Assembly: GCA_050249835.1 (NCBI GenBank)
Contig: JBFWPT010000014.1
Span: 1 to 64,000, forward strand
Reading direction: 5' to 3'
Source of the DNA: Miltoncostaea sp050249835
Lineage (GTDB): Bacteria; Actinomycetota; Thermoleophilia; Miltoncostaeales; Miltoncostaeaceae
DNA: 64,000 nt
This document shows positions 1-7,555 of this stretch, one piece after another. Under the pieces are notes generated by a model. It was not told where the DNA came from and searched no databases. It saw nothing but the letters and a program-made list of their open reading frames with translations. Position 1 is the first letter of the stretch. Every line of letters starts with the position of its first letter. Position numbers and translations under genes: made by a program.

Positions 1-728
1 CCGTTCATGAGGGCGATGAAGGCGGGCAGCAGGATGGCGCTGCCGGCGAGGGCGACGATGATCTTGAGCGGGATGCCCACGATGAACACGTTCATCTGGG
101 GCACGGCCCGGGAGATGACGCCCAGGGTGACGTCGGTGACGAGCAGGGCGCCGATGATGGGGGCCCCGATCTGCACGACGACGAGGAAGATGTCGTCGGC
201 CTGCGCGAGCACCCCGGTCACCACCGCCCCCATGTCGGGCGAGTCGAGCGGCGGGGCCAGCGTGAAGGAGCGGACGACGCCCGCGACCAGGAGCTGGTGA
301 CCGCCGATCGCGAGGAACGCCGAGATGGCGATCAGGTTGTACCAGCGGCCCAGGATCGACGTGGTGACGCCGGACGTCGGATCGAGGGTCTGGGAGACGG
401 CGAAGCCGGCGGTCACGTCGATGAAGGCGCCGGCCGTCTGCACCGCGGCGAAGAGGAACTGCGCGATCAGCCCGAAGGCGAACCCGATGATCGCCTCCTT
501 CACCGCCAGCATCGCCAGCGGGACGAGGCCGTCCGGGACGACGCCGCCCTCCGCCGCGACCACCGGGAGCGTGATCCAGCTGACCAGGATGACGAGGCCG
601 GCCTTCACCCGGACCGGGACGGTGCGGCTGCTGAACACCGGGGCCACGACCATCATCGCCGACAGCCGGGTGGCGATGAGCATGAACAGCGCCGCCTGCG
701 GGGCGAGGTCGGCGAGCAGGCGGTCCAT
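1..728 (-). CDS. fliR: Flagellar export apparatus protein FliR (partial, C-terminus beyond window)
   Basis: Integral membrane component of the flagellar type III export gate, working with FliP and FliQ. The reading frame starts with MDRLLADLAPQAALFMLIATR and has several long hydrophobic segments, including a FliR-type stretch near VVAPVFSSRTVPVRVKAGL at residues 28-46 and a 'VQTAGAFIDVTAGFA' region that fits the family. The start ATG overlaps the fliQ stop as TGATG, so translation is probably coupled. About 242 residues are visible; the family is usually 250-260, so only a short C-terminal part lies off the left edge. It is the last gene of the fliM-fliY-fliO-fliP-fliQ-fliR run that can be seen here; flhB and flhA may follow to the left (inference). 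Confidence 0.93.
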   Translation of the reverse strand, partial: MDRLLADLAPQAALFMLIATRLSAMMVVAPVFSSRTVPVRVKAGLVILVSWITLPVVAAEGGVVPDGLVPLAMLAVKEAIIGFAFGLIAQFLFAAVQTAGAFIDVTAGFAVSQTLDPTSGVTTSILGRWYNLIAISAFLAIGGHQLLVAGVVRSFTLAPPLDSPDMGAVVTGVLAQADDIFLVVVQIGAPIIGALLVTDVTLGVISRAVPQMNVFIVGIPLKIIVALAGSAILLPAFIALMN

Positions 729-1003
729 CAGCCGCCGGGGCCGATCGCGGGGATGCCCGCCCAGAGCTCGAGGGTGTACCCGAGCATCGTGTTCATCATC
801 CACGGGCCCGCGACGACGATCACCACGACGACGGCGAGGATCTTCGGGATGAACGTGAGCGTCGGCTCCTGGAGCTGCGTCACGGCCTGGAAGATCGAGA
901 CGAGCAGGCCCACCACGAGGCTCACGCCGAGGATCGGGAGCGAGATCTGCAGCGTGACCCACATGGCCTTCGCGCCGATCTCCATGATCTGTGCCTGGTC
1001 CAT
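728..1003 (-). CDS. fliQ: Flagellar export apparatus protein FliQ
   Basis: Small export-gate membrane protein of 91 residues, the normal FliQ length. It begins MDQAQIMEIGAKAMW and has two hydrophobic helices separated by the family sequence FQAVTQLQEPTLTFIPKI (about residues 42-59). The start ATG at 1003 lies 2 bases after the fliP stop codon, and the stop overlaps the fliR start, so the three gate genes form one translationally linked unit. Nothing unusual. Confidence 0.95.
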   Translation of the reverse strand: MDQAQIMEIGAKAMWVTLQISLPILGVSLVVGLLVSIFQAVTQLQEPTLTFIPKILAVVVVIVVAGPWMMNTMLGYTLELWAGIPAIGPGG

Positions 1004-1005
1004 GG

Positions 1006-1785
1006 CTAGGTCGCGAATCCTCTGACCAGGGATTCCGAGACCAGGCTCCAGCCATCGACCAGCACGAACAGCAGCACCTTGAAGGGCAGGGAGATGATCA
1101 CCGGGGGCAGCATCACCATGCCCATGCTCATCACGGTCGACGCGATGACCATGTCGATGATGAGGAACGGGATCAGGATCAGGAAGCCGATCTCGAACGC
1201 CGTCTTCAGCTCCGACAGGACGAACGCGGGGATGAGGACCGTGGTGGGGACGTCGGCGCGCGTCTCGGGGCGCTCGTCGCCGCTCAGCTCGGTGAACATG
1301 GCCAGGTCCTGCTGGTCGACCTGCGAGAACATGAACTCGCGGATCGGGGCCTCGGCGCGCTTCAGCGCCTCGCCCTCGTCGATCTTCTTCTCCATCAGCG
1401 GCTGGATGGCCTCGTCGTTGATCTGGGTGAACGTCGGGGCCATGACGAACAGCGACAGGAAGAGGGCGACGCCGACGAGCACCTGGTTCGGCGGCATGGA
1501 CGGCGTGCCCAGGGCGTTCCGCACGAAGCCGAGGACGATGATGATCCGCGTGAAGCTGGTCATCATGATGAGGATCGACGGCGCCAGGCTCAGGATCGTG
1601 AGCAGCGCGAGGAGCTGGAGCGAGGTCGAGACCTCGCCGTCCTCGCTGTCGAGGTTCAGGTTGATGCCGGGGGCGGCGGAGGCGATGGCCGGCCACAGGA
1701 TGCAGCCGAGGGTCATCACGATCGGGAACAGGTAGAGCGCCCGGCGCAGCCGGCGCCGGCGGCGGGTCTTCGGCGGCGGCGGCAT
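1006..1785 (-). CDS. fliP: Flagellar export apparatus protein FliP
   Basis: Core protein of the flagellar type III export gate. The N-terminus is a signal peptide (arginine-rich start, hydrophobic stretch, ASA-AP cleavage site at about residue 38), as is usual for FliP. The mature part shows the family sequences LLTILSLAPSILIMMTSFTR, FVRNALGTPSMPPNQVL and a C-terminal FKVLLFVLVDGW. From ATG 1785 the protein is 259 residues, the expected length. An in-frame GTG at 1866 lies 2 bases after the fliO stop and would add 27 residues. I prefer 1785 on length, but coupling to fliO makes the GTG possible. Neither start has a clear Shine-Dalgarno sequence. Confidence 0.93.
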   Translation of the reverse strand: MPPPPKTRRRRRLRRALYLFPIVMTLGCILWPAIASAAPGINLNLDSEDGEVSTSLQLLALLTILSLAPSILIMMTSFTRIIIVLGFVRNALGTPSMPPNQVLVGVALFLSLFVMAPTFTQINDEAIQPLMEKKIDEGEALKRAEAPIREFMFSQVDQQDLAMFTELSGDERPETRADVPTTVLIPAFVLSELKTAFEIGFLILIPFLIIDMVIASTVMSMGMVMLPPVIISLPFKVLLFVLVDGWSLVSESLVRGFAT

Positions 1786-1868
1786 CGCGGCCACGATGCG
1801 CTCGCGCAGCGTGGGCAGCGGCTGCCGGACGTGCGCCGACGGCGGGATCGTGACGGGGTCCGGCACGC

Positions 1869-2531
1869 TCAGCGCCGCGTGGTGAGCGCGCGCAGGCGCT
1901 CCACCAGGCTGCCCTCGTTGGCGGTGGCGACGGCGCGGGCGCGGTCGTCCACCCCGGGGCCGCCGGGGGTCGCGGAGCCGGTGCCGAAACGGGCGCTCGG
2001 CGGCGCCAGGTCGACCAGGGCGGCGCTCTCCTCGACGCCGAGGCGGGCGAGCCCGGTGATGGCCTGGTCGGTGGAGCCCACCAGCACGAGCTCCTCGCCG
2101 ACGCGCACGAGGTGGAGGGCGCGGTTGGGGCCGAGGGACGTCGTGGTGACGACGTCGATGAGGTCGGGCCCCTTCTCCTCCAGCGCGGGGTAGCGCGAGC
2201 GCTGGAGCTTCTTCATCACGAACCAGACGAGGGCGATCAGGCCGACGACGACCACCAGGCCGACGCCCAGGCGCAGCAGGGTGCCGCCGCCGTCGCCGGA
2301 CAGGGAGGTCGGCGCGGCCGAGCCCTCGGGGATCGGGAGGTCCTCGGGGTCGGCGGGGGCCGTGGTGGTGGCCGTCGCGGCCATCGCCGGCGCCGCCGCG
2401 AGGACCAGGGCGGTGAGCCACGCGGCGATCGCGAGGGCCCATCCGGCCACGGCGCTCCGGGCGGATGAGGGGCGCGTCCTGCGCCGCGGGGTGGTGGGAC
2501 GTCCGTGCCTGGTCCGTGTGAGGGTGACCAT
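1869..2531 (-). CDS. fliO: Flagellar biosynthesis protein FliO
   Basis: Bitopic membrane protein that helps assemble the FliP-FliQ-FliR gate. It has an N-terminal hydrophobic segment (WALAIAAWLTALVLAAAPAMA), a second membrane helix (GVGLVVVVGLIALVWFVMKKL, about residue 90) and a cytoplasmic FliO domain with TTSLGPNRALHLVRVGEELVL. A longer frame opens at 2558, but a flagellar-type promoter at 2549-2575 lies inside that extension, which points to ATG 2531 (220 residues). The predicted leader is only about 10 bases. It follows fliY after an 81-base gap, so it is served both by read-through and by its own promoter. Confidence 0.88.
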   Translation of the reverse strand: MVTLTRTRHGRPTTPRRRTRPSSARSAVAGWALAIAAWLTALVLAAAPAMAATATTTAPADPEDLPIPEGSAAPTSLSGDGGGTLLRLGVGLVVVVGLIALVWFVMKKLQRSRYPALEEKGPDLIDVVTTTSLGPNRALHLVRVGEELVLVGSTDQAITGLARLGVEESAALVDLAPPSARFGTGSATPGGPGVDDRARAVATANEGSLVERLRALTTRR

Positions 2532-2548
2532 GGCGTCTGCTGGATGCC

Positions 2549-2575
2549 GTATCGGCATCCGGGGGTCCGGCTTGA
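2549..2575 (-). promoter_or_regulatory. Flagellar sigma (SigD/FliA-like) promoter for fliO
   Basis: On the minus strand TCAA, 15 bases, then GCCGATAC. This is the spacing of the SigD/FliA consensus (TAAA-N15-GCCGATAA) with TCAA replacing TAAA, and the same form recurs at seven other places in the window. The -10 box also forms half of an 8-base inverted repeat (GGATGCCG...CGGCATCC). Confidence 0.75.
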
Positions 2576-2612
2576 CCGCCCCGGCCGCGTGCGTGCGGCC
2601 GGGGGCGGGGGC

Positions 2613-3761
2613 TTACTCCTCGCCCGCCGCCAGGCCGCGGAGGCGCTTCGCCTGGCTGGCGACGTCCGTGATGCGGACGCCGAACTCCTCGTCGATCACG
2701 ACGACCTCGCCCCGGGCGATCTGCTTGCCGTTGACGAGCACGTCCACCGGCTCCCCGGCGAGCTTGTCGAGCTCGACGATCGACCCGGGGACCAGCTCCA
2801 GCACGTTGCGGATGCGCATCTGGGTGCGCCCGAGCTCGACCGTCACCTGGAGCGGCACATCGAGCAGGAGGGAGATGTCGCTGCCACCGGGGACCGCCGG
2901 CACGTCGTCGAGCGACGGGAAGCTGACCGGCTGGGCGACGGGCACCGGCACGGCGTGCAGGTGGCGGTCGTCCTCGGTGGCGGGGTCGGCGACGGCCGGG
3001 GCGGGCTCGGCCGCGGGGGCCGCGGCGGCCGGCTCGGCCGGGGCGGGCGGCGTGTTGAGCGCGTCCACCAGGCCGCGGGCGAAGTCGACCGGCATGAGCT
3101 GCATGAGCGTGGTGTCGAGCAGGTCGTCCACGCGCAGCTGGAAGGAGGTGCGGACGATGCGGCCCTCGAGGCCGAGGTCCACCTGCTGGGCGGCGTCGCT
3201 CAGGTCGAGGATCGCGACCGACGGGGCGGAGATGTCCACCCGGTGGCCCGCCATCTCGGCCATCGCCGTGGAGGCGCTGCCCATCATCTGGTTCATCGCC
3301 TCGCCGATGGCGGAGGCGTGGAGGTCCGTGAGCTCGTCGGCCGCGGCGCCCTCGCCACCCATCATGAGGTCGGCGACGACGGAGGCGTCCCGCTGGGTCA
3401 GGATGAAGACGTTGCGGCCCGCGAGGCCCTCGGTGTACTCGATGACCACGACGACGGCGGGCGAGTCGAAGTGGCGGCGCACCGCCCCCTCGTCCACCTC
3501 GTCCACGGACGGCGTGGTGATCTGCACCTTGCGGCTCAGCAGCGTGCTGAGGGCCGTCGCGGCGCTGGACATGCAGATGTTCCCGACCTCGCCGATCGTG
3601 TCGATCTCGACGGGAGAGAGGGACGAGGTGTCCTCCGAGCGCATCGGGGCCTCGGGCTCGGGGGCCTCCTCGGGCGCGGCGGCCTCGGCGGGGACGTCAC
3701 CGTCCGCGGCGCCGGCCATGAGCGCGTCGATCTCCTCCTGGGAGAGGCTTCCACCGCTCAT
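2613..3761 (-). CDS. fliY: Flagellar motor switch phosphatase FliY (FliN with CheC domain)
   Basis: C-ring protein that also dephosphorylates CheY-P, as FliY does in Bacillus and Thermotoga. The 382-residue protein has three parts: a FliM-like N-terminal CheY-P-binding peptide (LSQEEIDALMAG), a CheC-type domain (about 48-235) with two intact ExxN phosphatase motifs (GEVGN and GEAMN), and a C-terminal SpoA/FliN domain after an Ala-Pro linker (about 290-370, DVPLQVTVELGRTQM and ELVPGSIVELD). The start overlaps the fliM stop as ATGA. With both active sites intact, switching off CheY signalling at the motor is the likely second role. Plain FliN is excluded by length. Confidence 0.93.
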   Translation of the reverse strand: MSGGSLSQEEIDALMAGAADGDVPAEAAAPEEAPEPEAPMRSEDTSSLSPVEIDTIGEVGNICMSSAATALSTLLSRKVQITTPSVDEVDEGAVRRHFDSPAVVVVIEYTEGLAGRNVFILTQRDASVVADLMMGGEGAAADELTDLHASAIGEAMNQMMGSASTAMAEMAGHRVDISAPSVAILDLSDAAQQVDLGLEGRIVRTSFQLRVDDLLDTTLMQLMPVDFARGLVDALNTPPAPAEPAAAAPAAEPAPAVADPATEDDRHLHAVPVPVAQPVSFPSLDDVPAVPGGSDISLLLDVPLQVTVELGRTQMRIRNVLELVPGSIVELDKLAGEPVDVLVNGKQIARGEVVVIDEEFGVRITDVASQAKRLRGLAAGEE

Positions 3762-4750
3762 GGGAACATCCTTTCGAGGTCCTCGATCCTGCCGGTGACC
3801 TGGACCGCCGTGCGGCGGCCCCGGACCCCGGGCTGAACATGGAACGCCTCACGGCGGCCGACGCGCAGGACGGCGTCGGAGCCGGGGGGCACGGAGAGTG
3901 GGATGACGTCGCCGGGCGCCAGGGCGAGCAGGTCGCCCAGGCTCAGGTCGGCGTTCCCCAGCTCCACCGACACCGGGATCGTCACGCCGCCGAGCTCGGA
4001 GGCGATGCCGTCGCGCAGCTCGGGGGACGAGTCGGCCGTGAGGGCCGAGAAGTAGCTCTGGGCGGTGAAGCGGTCCATGACCGGCTCGAGCACCAGGTAC
4101 GGGACGCACAGGGAGATCGACCCGGACTGGCCGCCGACGCGCAGCTCGAACGTGACCAGCATGACCATGTCCGAGGGCGTGACGATCTGGGCGAACTGGG
4201 GGTTGGTCTCCACCGCGACGCGCCGGAACCGGGCCGGCACGACGGTGGACCACGCCTCGCTGAAGCCGCGCAGCAGGGTCTCCATGACGCCCTGGAGCAG
4301 GGCGTGCTCGATCTCGGTCAGCTCGCGCGGGCGCGGGCGGTGGGTGCCCGGGCCGCCGACGAGGCGGTCGATGATGGAGAAGGCGATCGGCAGGTTGAGC
4401 TCGATGACCGCGTTCCCCTCCAGGGGCTCCATGGTCACGATGCTGAGGAGGCTGGGCGTCGGGATGGAGTTGACGAACTCGCCGTAGGTGACCTGGTCGG
4501 CGGTGGTCACCTCCAGCTCCACCAGGGTCCGCAGCGCGCCGGAGAGCTGCGTGCCGGCGGTGCGGCAGAAGGCGTCGTGCATCAGCTCGATGGTGCGGAG
4601 CTGGTCCTTCGAGAACTTGCTCGGGCGCAGGAAGTCGAACGGCCGCACCTGCGGCTCGTCGGCATGCTCGATCTGCGCCGTGTCGAGGTCACCGTTCGAC
4701 ATGGCGGAGAGCAGCGCATCGATCTCGCTCTGGGAGAGGACCTCCGACAC
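3758..4750 (-). CDS. fliM: Flagellar motor switch protein FliM
   Basis: C-ring protein that binds CheY-P and sets rotation direction. It begins MSEVLSQSEIDALLSA, the conserved CheY-P-binding peptide, which fixes the start at GTG 4750. The middle domain has VTYGEFVNSIPTPSLLSI and a GGxG-like motif (VGGPGT), and the C-terminal SpoA domain ends with EAFHVQPGVRGRRTAVQV. Length 330 is normal. The flagellar promoter at 4758-4784 puts the predicted transcription start at or next to the GTG, so the mRNA may be leaderless. It heads the fliM-fliY-fliO-fliP-fliQ-fliR run. Confidence 0.95.
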   Translation of the reverse strand: MSEVLSQSEIDALLSAMSNGDLDTAQIEHADEPQVRPFDFLRPSKFSKDQLRTIELMHDAFCRTAGTQLSGALRTLVELEVTTADQVTYGEFVNSIPTPSLLSIVTMEPLEGNAVIELNLPIAFSIIDRLVGGPGTHRPRPRELTEIEHALLQGVMETLLRGFSEAWSTVVPARFRRVAVETNPQFAQIVTPSDMVMLVTFELRVGGQSGSISLCVPYLVLEPVMDRFTAQSYFSALTADSSPELRDGIASELGGVTIPVSVELGNADLSLGDLLALAPGDVIPLSVPPGSDAVLRVGRREAFHVQPGVRGRRTAVQVTGRIEDLERMFP

Positions 4751-4757
4751 GTCCTCA

Positions 4758-4784
4758 CCATCGGCGGAACCCCCGGATAGTTGA
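4758..4784 (-). promoter_or_regulatory. Flagellar sigma (SigD/FliA-like) promoter for fliM
   Basis: Minus strand TCAA-N15-GCCGATGG. The end of the -10 box is only 7 bases before the fliM GTG, so the transcript is predicted to begin at the start codon. Confidence 0.7.
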
Positions 4785-4868
4785 GTCCCCGGACCCCGCG
4801 CCCGAGGGGGTCACACCCGGGGCCCGGGGGCGGTACGCTGCCCACTTCACCGCCGCGGACGAGAGGCC

Positions 4869-5300
4869 ATGTCGACGCAGCGAGCAGGGGTGGATCGAGC
4901 AGAGGACTACTTCGCGTCGCTGGGGGACGACCCGGCCGAGATCGCCGAGGTCCGCGCGGCGGTGCGCTCGATCGCCGAGCGCGGCGGGTTCGGTGACCGC
5001 GCCGGCGACCTGGTCCTCGCCCTCGACGAGATCGTCGCGAACGCCCAGGAGCACGGGCGCCCGCCGATCGAGGTGCGCTGCTGGGTGGACGGGCGGATCG
5101 TGGTCGAGGTGAAGGACGTCGGCGGCGGCTTCGACCGCGCCCGGGTGTGGGACACGCACCCCCCGGAGCCCTACGGCCCCCGCGGCCGCGGCCTCTGGAT
5201 CACCCGCCAGCTCACGGACACGGTGAACATCTCGTGCTCCGAGGAGGGCGGCACCCACGTGAGGATCGAGCTCTCCCCCGACCCCCACATCGGGGCCTAG
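4869..5300 (+). CDS. RsbW-like anti-sigma serine kinase (HATPase_c)
   Basis: Small GHKL ATPase of 143 residues of the RsbW/SpoIIAB type, which bind sigma factors and phosphorylate anti-anti-sigma partners. The N-box is seen in LVLALDEIVANAQEHG (about 48-63), followed by VEVKDVGGGFDRARV (G1 box) and GPRGRGLWITRQLTD (G2 region). It is divergent from fliM and its stop overlaps the stop of the converging AraC-type gene. No sigma factor or STAS-domain gene is adjacent, so its target is unknown. Its position beside a flagellar operon may be chance. Confidence 0.85.
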   Translation: MSTQRAGVDRAEDYFASLGDDPAEIAEVRAAVRSIAERGGFGDRAGDLVLALDEIVANAQEHGRPPIEVRCWVDGRIVVEVKDVGGGFDRARVWDTHPPEPYGPRGRGLWITRQLTDTVNISCSEEGGTHVRIELSPDPHIGA

Positions 5301-6250
5301 CCGGGCGCCTCCGCGCCCCCGCGGTGCCGGCGTAGCAGGGCGTTGAGGGTGGAGGCGTTGGCGAAGCCGACACGCCGCGCGATCTGATCGGCGCTCTCGT
5401 CGGTGGTGGCCCGCAGGTGCCGCGCCCGCTCGACGCGCAACCGCTGCACGAGGGCGAGCGGCGACAGCCCGAGCATCGCCGACACCCGCCGCTCCAGGGT
5501 GCGCCGACTCGTCCCGATGGCCCGCGCCGCGGCGCCGATGTCCATCGGCCCGGCCAGGTTGGCCCGCACGTGGTCCTCGAAGGCGCGCACGAGGACGTCG
5601 TCGTGCTCGAGGTGGTCCAGGGCGAGGTAGACGCTCTGCGACGGGCGCTCGTCCACGAGCAGCAGCCGACTGACCCCGTCGGCGAGCACCGGGCTGGCCT
5701 GCCGCACCAGCGCGAGGGCGAGGTCGATGTGCCCGAAGGCGGCACCGGCGGTGATGGCCCGGTCGTCGGCCACCACCATCGCGTCGAGGTCGAGGTGCAC
5801 CGCGGGGTAGCGCGCGCGGAAACCGGGGCCGAGCCACCAGGTGGTCGTCGCGCGGCCGCCGTCGAGCAGGCCCGCCTCGGCGAGCGCGAACGAGCCGGTG
5901 CAGGCGCCCGCGATCCTCACCCCGCGCCCGGCCGCGTCGCAGGCGGCGTCCATCACCCTCCGCACGTCGGGGCGCCCGAGCGCCTCGAGCGTGGTCTCGG
6001 TGGTGAGCGTGCCGAGGGCGCAGACGGTCACGAGGTCGTAGGCGCCCAGGTCGCTGAGCGGCACGGTCACGGGCAGCACCACCCCCGAGCTGCTCGTCAC
6101 GCGCGTGCCGACGCCCGCCACGGCCACCTCGATCGGCGGGATGGAGGGGTCCACGCCGGAGCGCAGCCCCTCGGCGGTGCTCAGCAGGTCGAGCATGGAG
6201 ACGACCCCGACGCCGAAGCAGCCGTCGGTCGCGACGAGGGCGACGCGCAT
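5297..6250 (-). CDS. GlxA-type AraC family transcriptional regulator (DJ-1/PfpI plus HTH)
   Basis: Regulator of 317 residues from ATG 6250. Residues 1-185 are a DJ-1/PfpI-like amidotransferase domain (GRGVRIAGACTGSFALAEAGLLDG carries the usual nucleophile-elbow Cys). Residues about 210-310 are an AraC HTH domain (IGAAARAIGTSRRTLERRVSAMLGLSPLALVQRLRVERA and DQIARRVGFANASTLNALLRR). The longer upstream frame has no family similarity and runs through the divergent promoter region. The divergent neighbour at 6348 is a monooxygenase-like gene, a plausible target (inference). Confidence 0.9.
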   Translation of the reverse strand: MRVALVATDGCFGVGVVSMLDLLSTAEGLRSGVDPSIPPIEVAVAGVGTRVTSSSGVVLPVTVPLSDLGAYDLVTVCALGTLTTETTLEALGRPDVRRVMDAACDAAGRGVRIAGACTGSFALAEAGLLDGGRATTTWWLGPGFRARYPAVHLDLDAMVVADDRAITAGAAFGHIDLALALVRQASPVLADGVSRLLLVDERPSQSVYLALDHLEHDDVLVRAFEDHVRANLAGPMDIGAAARAIGTSRRTLERRVSAMLGLSPLALVQRLRVERARHLRATTDESADQIARRVGFANASTLNALLRRHRGGAEAPG

Positions 6251-6347
6251 GGCGCGAACGGTATCAAGAGGGTCGTATACGCCACTCGACGTGCCGCCCG
6301 ACCGGGGCCAGGCTGGGTTCCCGGACGTTCCCGAACCTGGAGTCCCC

Positions 6348-6641
6348 ATGGTCACCGTCGCACTCGTCGTGAAGCTCACCGCAAAGCCCGAGACCGCCGA
6401 GGAGGTCGGGACGTTCCTCGCCGGGGCCGTCGATCTGGCGCGGGCCGAGCCCGGCACCCCGATCTGGCTCGCCCTGAAGACCGACGACGTCACCTACTGG
6501 ATCGTCGACGCCTTCCCGTCGGACACCGAGCGCCAGGAACACCTGTCCGGGCCGATCGCCGAGGCCCTCATGGCCAACGCCGACCGCCTGCTGGCCGCGC
6601 CGCCGGAGATCCTCCCCGCCGACGTGCTCGCCTCCCTCTAG
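6348..6641 (+). CDS. Antibiotic biosynthesis monooxygenase (ABM) domain protein
   Basis: Protein of 97 residues with a single ferredoxin-like ABM fold: MVTVALVVKLTAKPETAEEVGTFL is the first strand-helix unit and WIVDAFPSDTERQEHLSGPIAEAL the second. Members act as small cofactor-free monooxygenases or as dimeric binding proteins, and many have no known substrate. The start ATG 6348 begins the conserved strand. It lies divergent from the GlxA-type regulator, which may control it. The stop is one base from the stop of the converging SDR gene. A second ABM protein is encoded at 52711-53034. Confidence 0.82.
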   Translation: MVTVALVVKLTAKPETAEEVGTFLAGAVDLARAEPGTPIWLALKTDDVTYWIVDAFPSDTERQEHLSGPIAEALMANADRLLAAPPEILPADVLASL

Positions 6642-6642
6642 C

Positions 6643-7527
6643 TCAGAGCGGGAAGACGACCCCGGTCATCCGCTCGGACGCCTCCCAGAGGCGCCGGGCG
6701 AGGCCGGGGTCCAGCGCGCGCGGCGCGGGTGTCTCGAGTGCCGGCCCGCCCGCGAGGGCGCCCGCCCCGTCGGGGCCGTAGAGGGCGCCGGGCACGGCCT
6801 CCGGGTCGGTCGCCGCGAACAGGATCGGCTGGGCGCCCCCGGCCGCGGTCTGTCCGCGGAACCGCAGGAGCATCGCCAGCCCCATGCCCGAGAGCCCCGC
6901 CTCCCTCCGCCCGAGGCCGGTGGACACCAGCCCGGGATGGGCCGCCAGGCTCGCCGGCCCCGTGCCCGCCGCGGCCAGGCGGCGCTCCAGCTCCACGACG
7001 AAGAGCAGGTTGGCGAGCTTGGAGGCCCGGTAGGCCGTCCAGGCGCGGCCGCGGCGCGGGCCGGCGAGACGTTCCGGGTCGACCCGGCCGCGGCGGTGGA
7101 CGACGCTCGTGACCGTGACGACGCGGGCGCCGGGCCGGCGGACGAGGGACGGGATCAACATGCCGGTGAGCGCGAAGTGGCCGAGGTGGTTGACCCCCAT
7201 GGCGGGATCGGCCCCCCACGCGGTCGCGCCGCGGGGCCCGCCCACCGTGCCCGCGTTGTTCACCAGGAGGTCGAGCGGGCCGTCGCCCCACGCCGCGGCG
7301 CACGCGCGCACCGAGTCGGGGTCGGCGAGGTCGAGGCGGACCACCTCGGGGGCCGGGGCGCGCGGGGCGGCGGCGCGGACGACCGCGGACGCGCCGGCCC
7401 CCCGGGCGGGGTCGCGCGCCGCCATCAGGACGCGGAACCCGGCACGGGCCAGCCCCTCGGCCGTCGCGAGCCCGATGCCCGAGGTGGCACCGGTGACCAG
7501 CGCGACGCGGCCCTCCCCCATCGTCAC
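6643..7527 (-). CDS. SDR family NAD(P)-dependent oxidoreductase (retinol dehydrogenase/protochlorophyllide reductase type)
   Basis: Short-chain dehydrogenase of 294 residues. The cofactor motif is TGATSGIGLATAEGLARAG (12-30), followed by NNAG at about 93, a serine in the TVTSVVHRRG strand, and the catalytic YRASK at about 168. The sequence following YxxxK (LANLLFVVELERRL) and the loss of the usual C-terminal pattern match the retinol dehydrogenase/WW-domain oxidoreductase-like branch. The substrate is not predictable. It starts 28 bases from the CNNM gene stop and may be the end of the MFS-CNNM unit. Confidence 0.87.
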   Translation of the reverse strand: MTMGEGRVALVTGATSGIGLATAEGLARAGFRVLMAARDPARGAGASAVVRAAAPRAPAPEVVRLDLADPDSVRACAAAWGDGPLDLLVNNAGTVGGPRGATAWGADPAMGVNHLGHFALTGMLIPSLVRRPGARVVTVTSVVHRRGRVDPERLAGPRRGRAWTAYRASKLANLLFVVELERRLAAAGTGPASLAAHPGLVSTGLGRREAGLSGMGLAMLLRFRGQTAAGGAQPILFAATDPEAVPGALYGPDGAGALAGGPALETPAPRALDPGLARRLWEASERMTGVVFPL

Positions 7528-7555
7528 CTCCGCGGGACGGCCCGGTGCGCGGGTC

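Noticed and set aside
297..2442. Long open frames on the plus strand opposite fliR, fliQ, fliP and fliO
   Set aside because: Arg/Asp/Gly-rich low-complexity products typical of shadow frames in high-G+C DNA; no conserved domain.
2532..2558. FliO start at ATG 2558
   Set aside because: The flagellar promoter lies within that extension, so translation is expected to begin at 2531.
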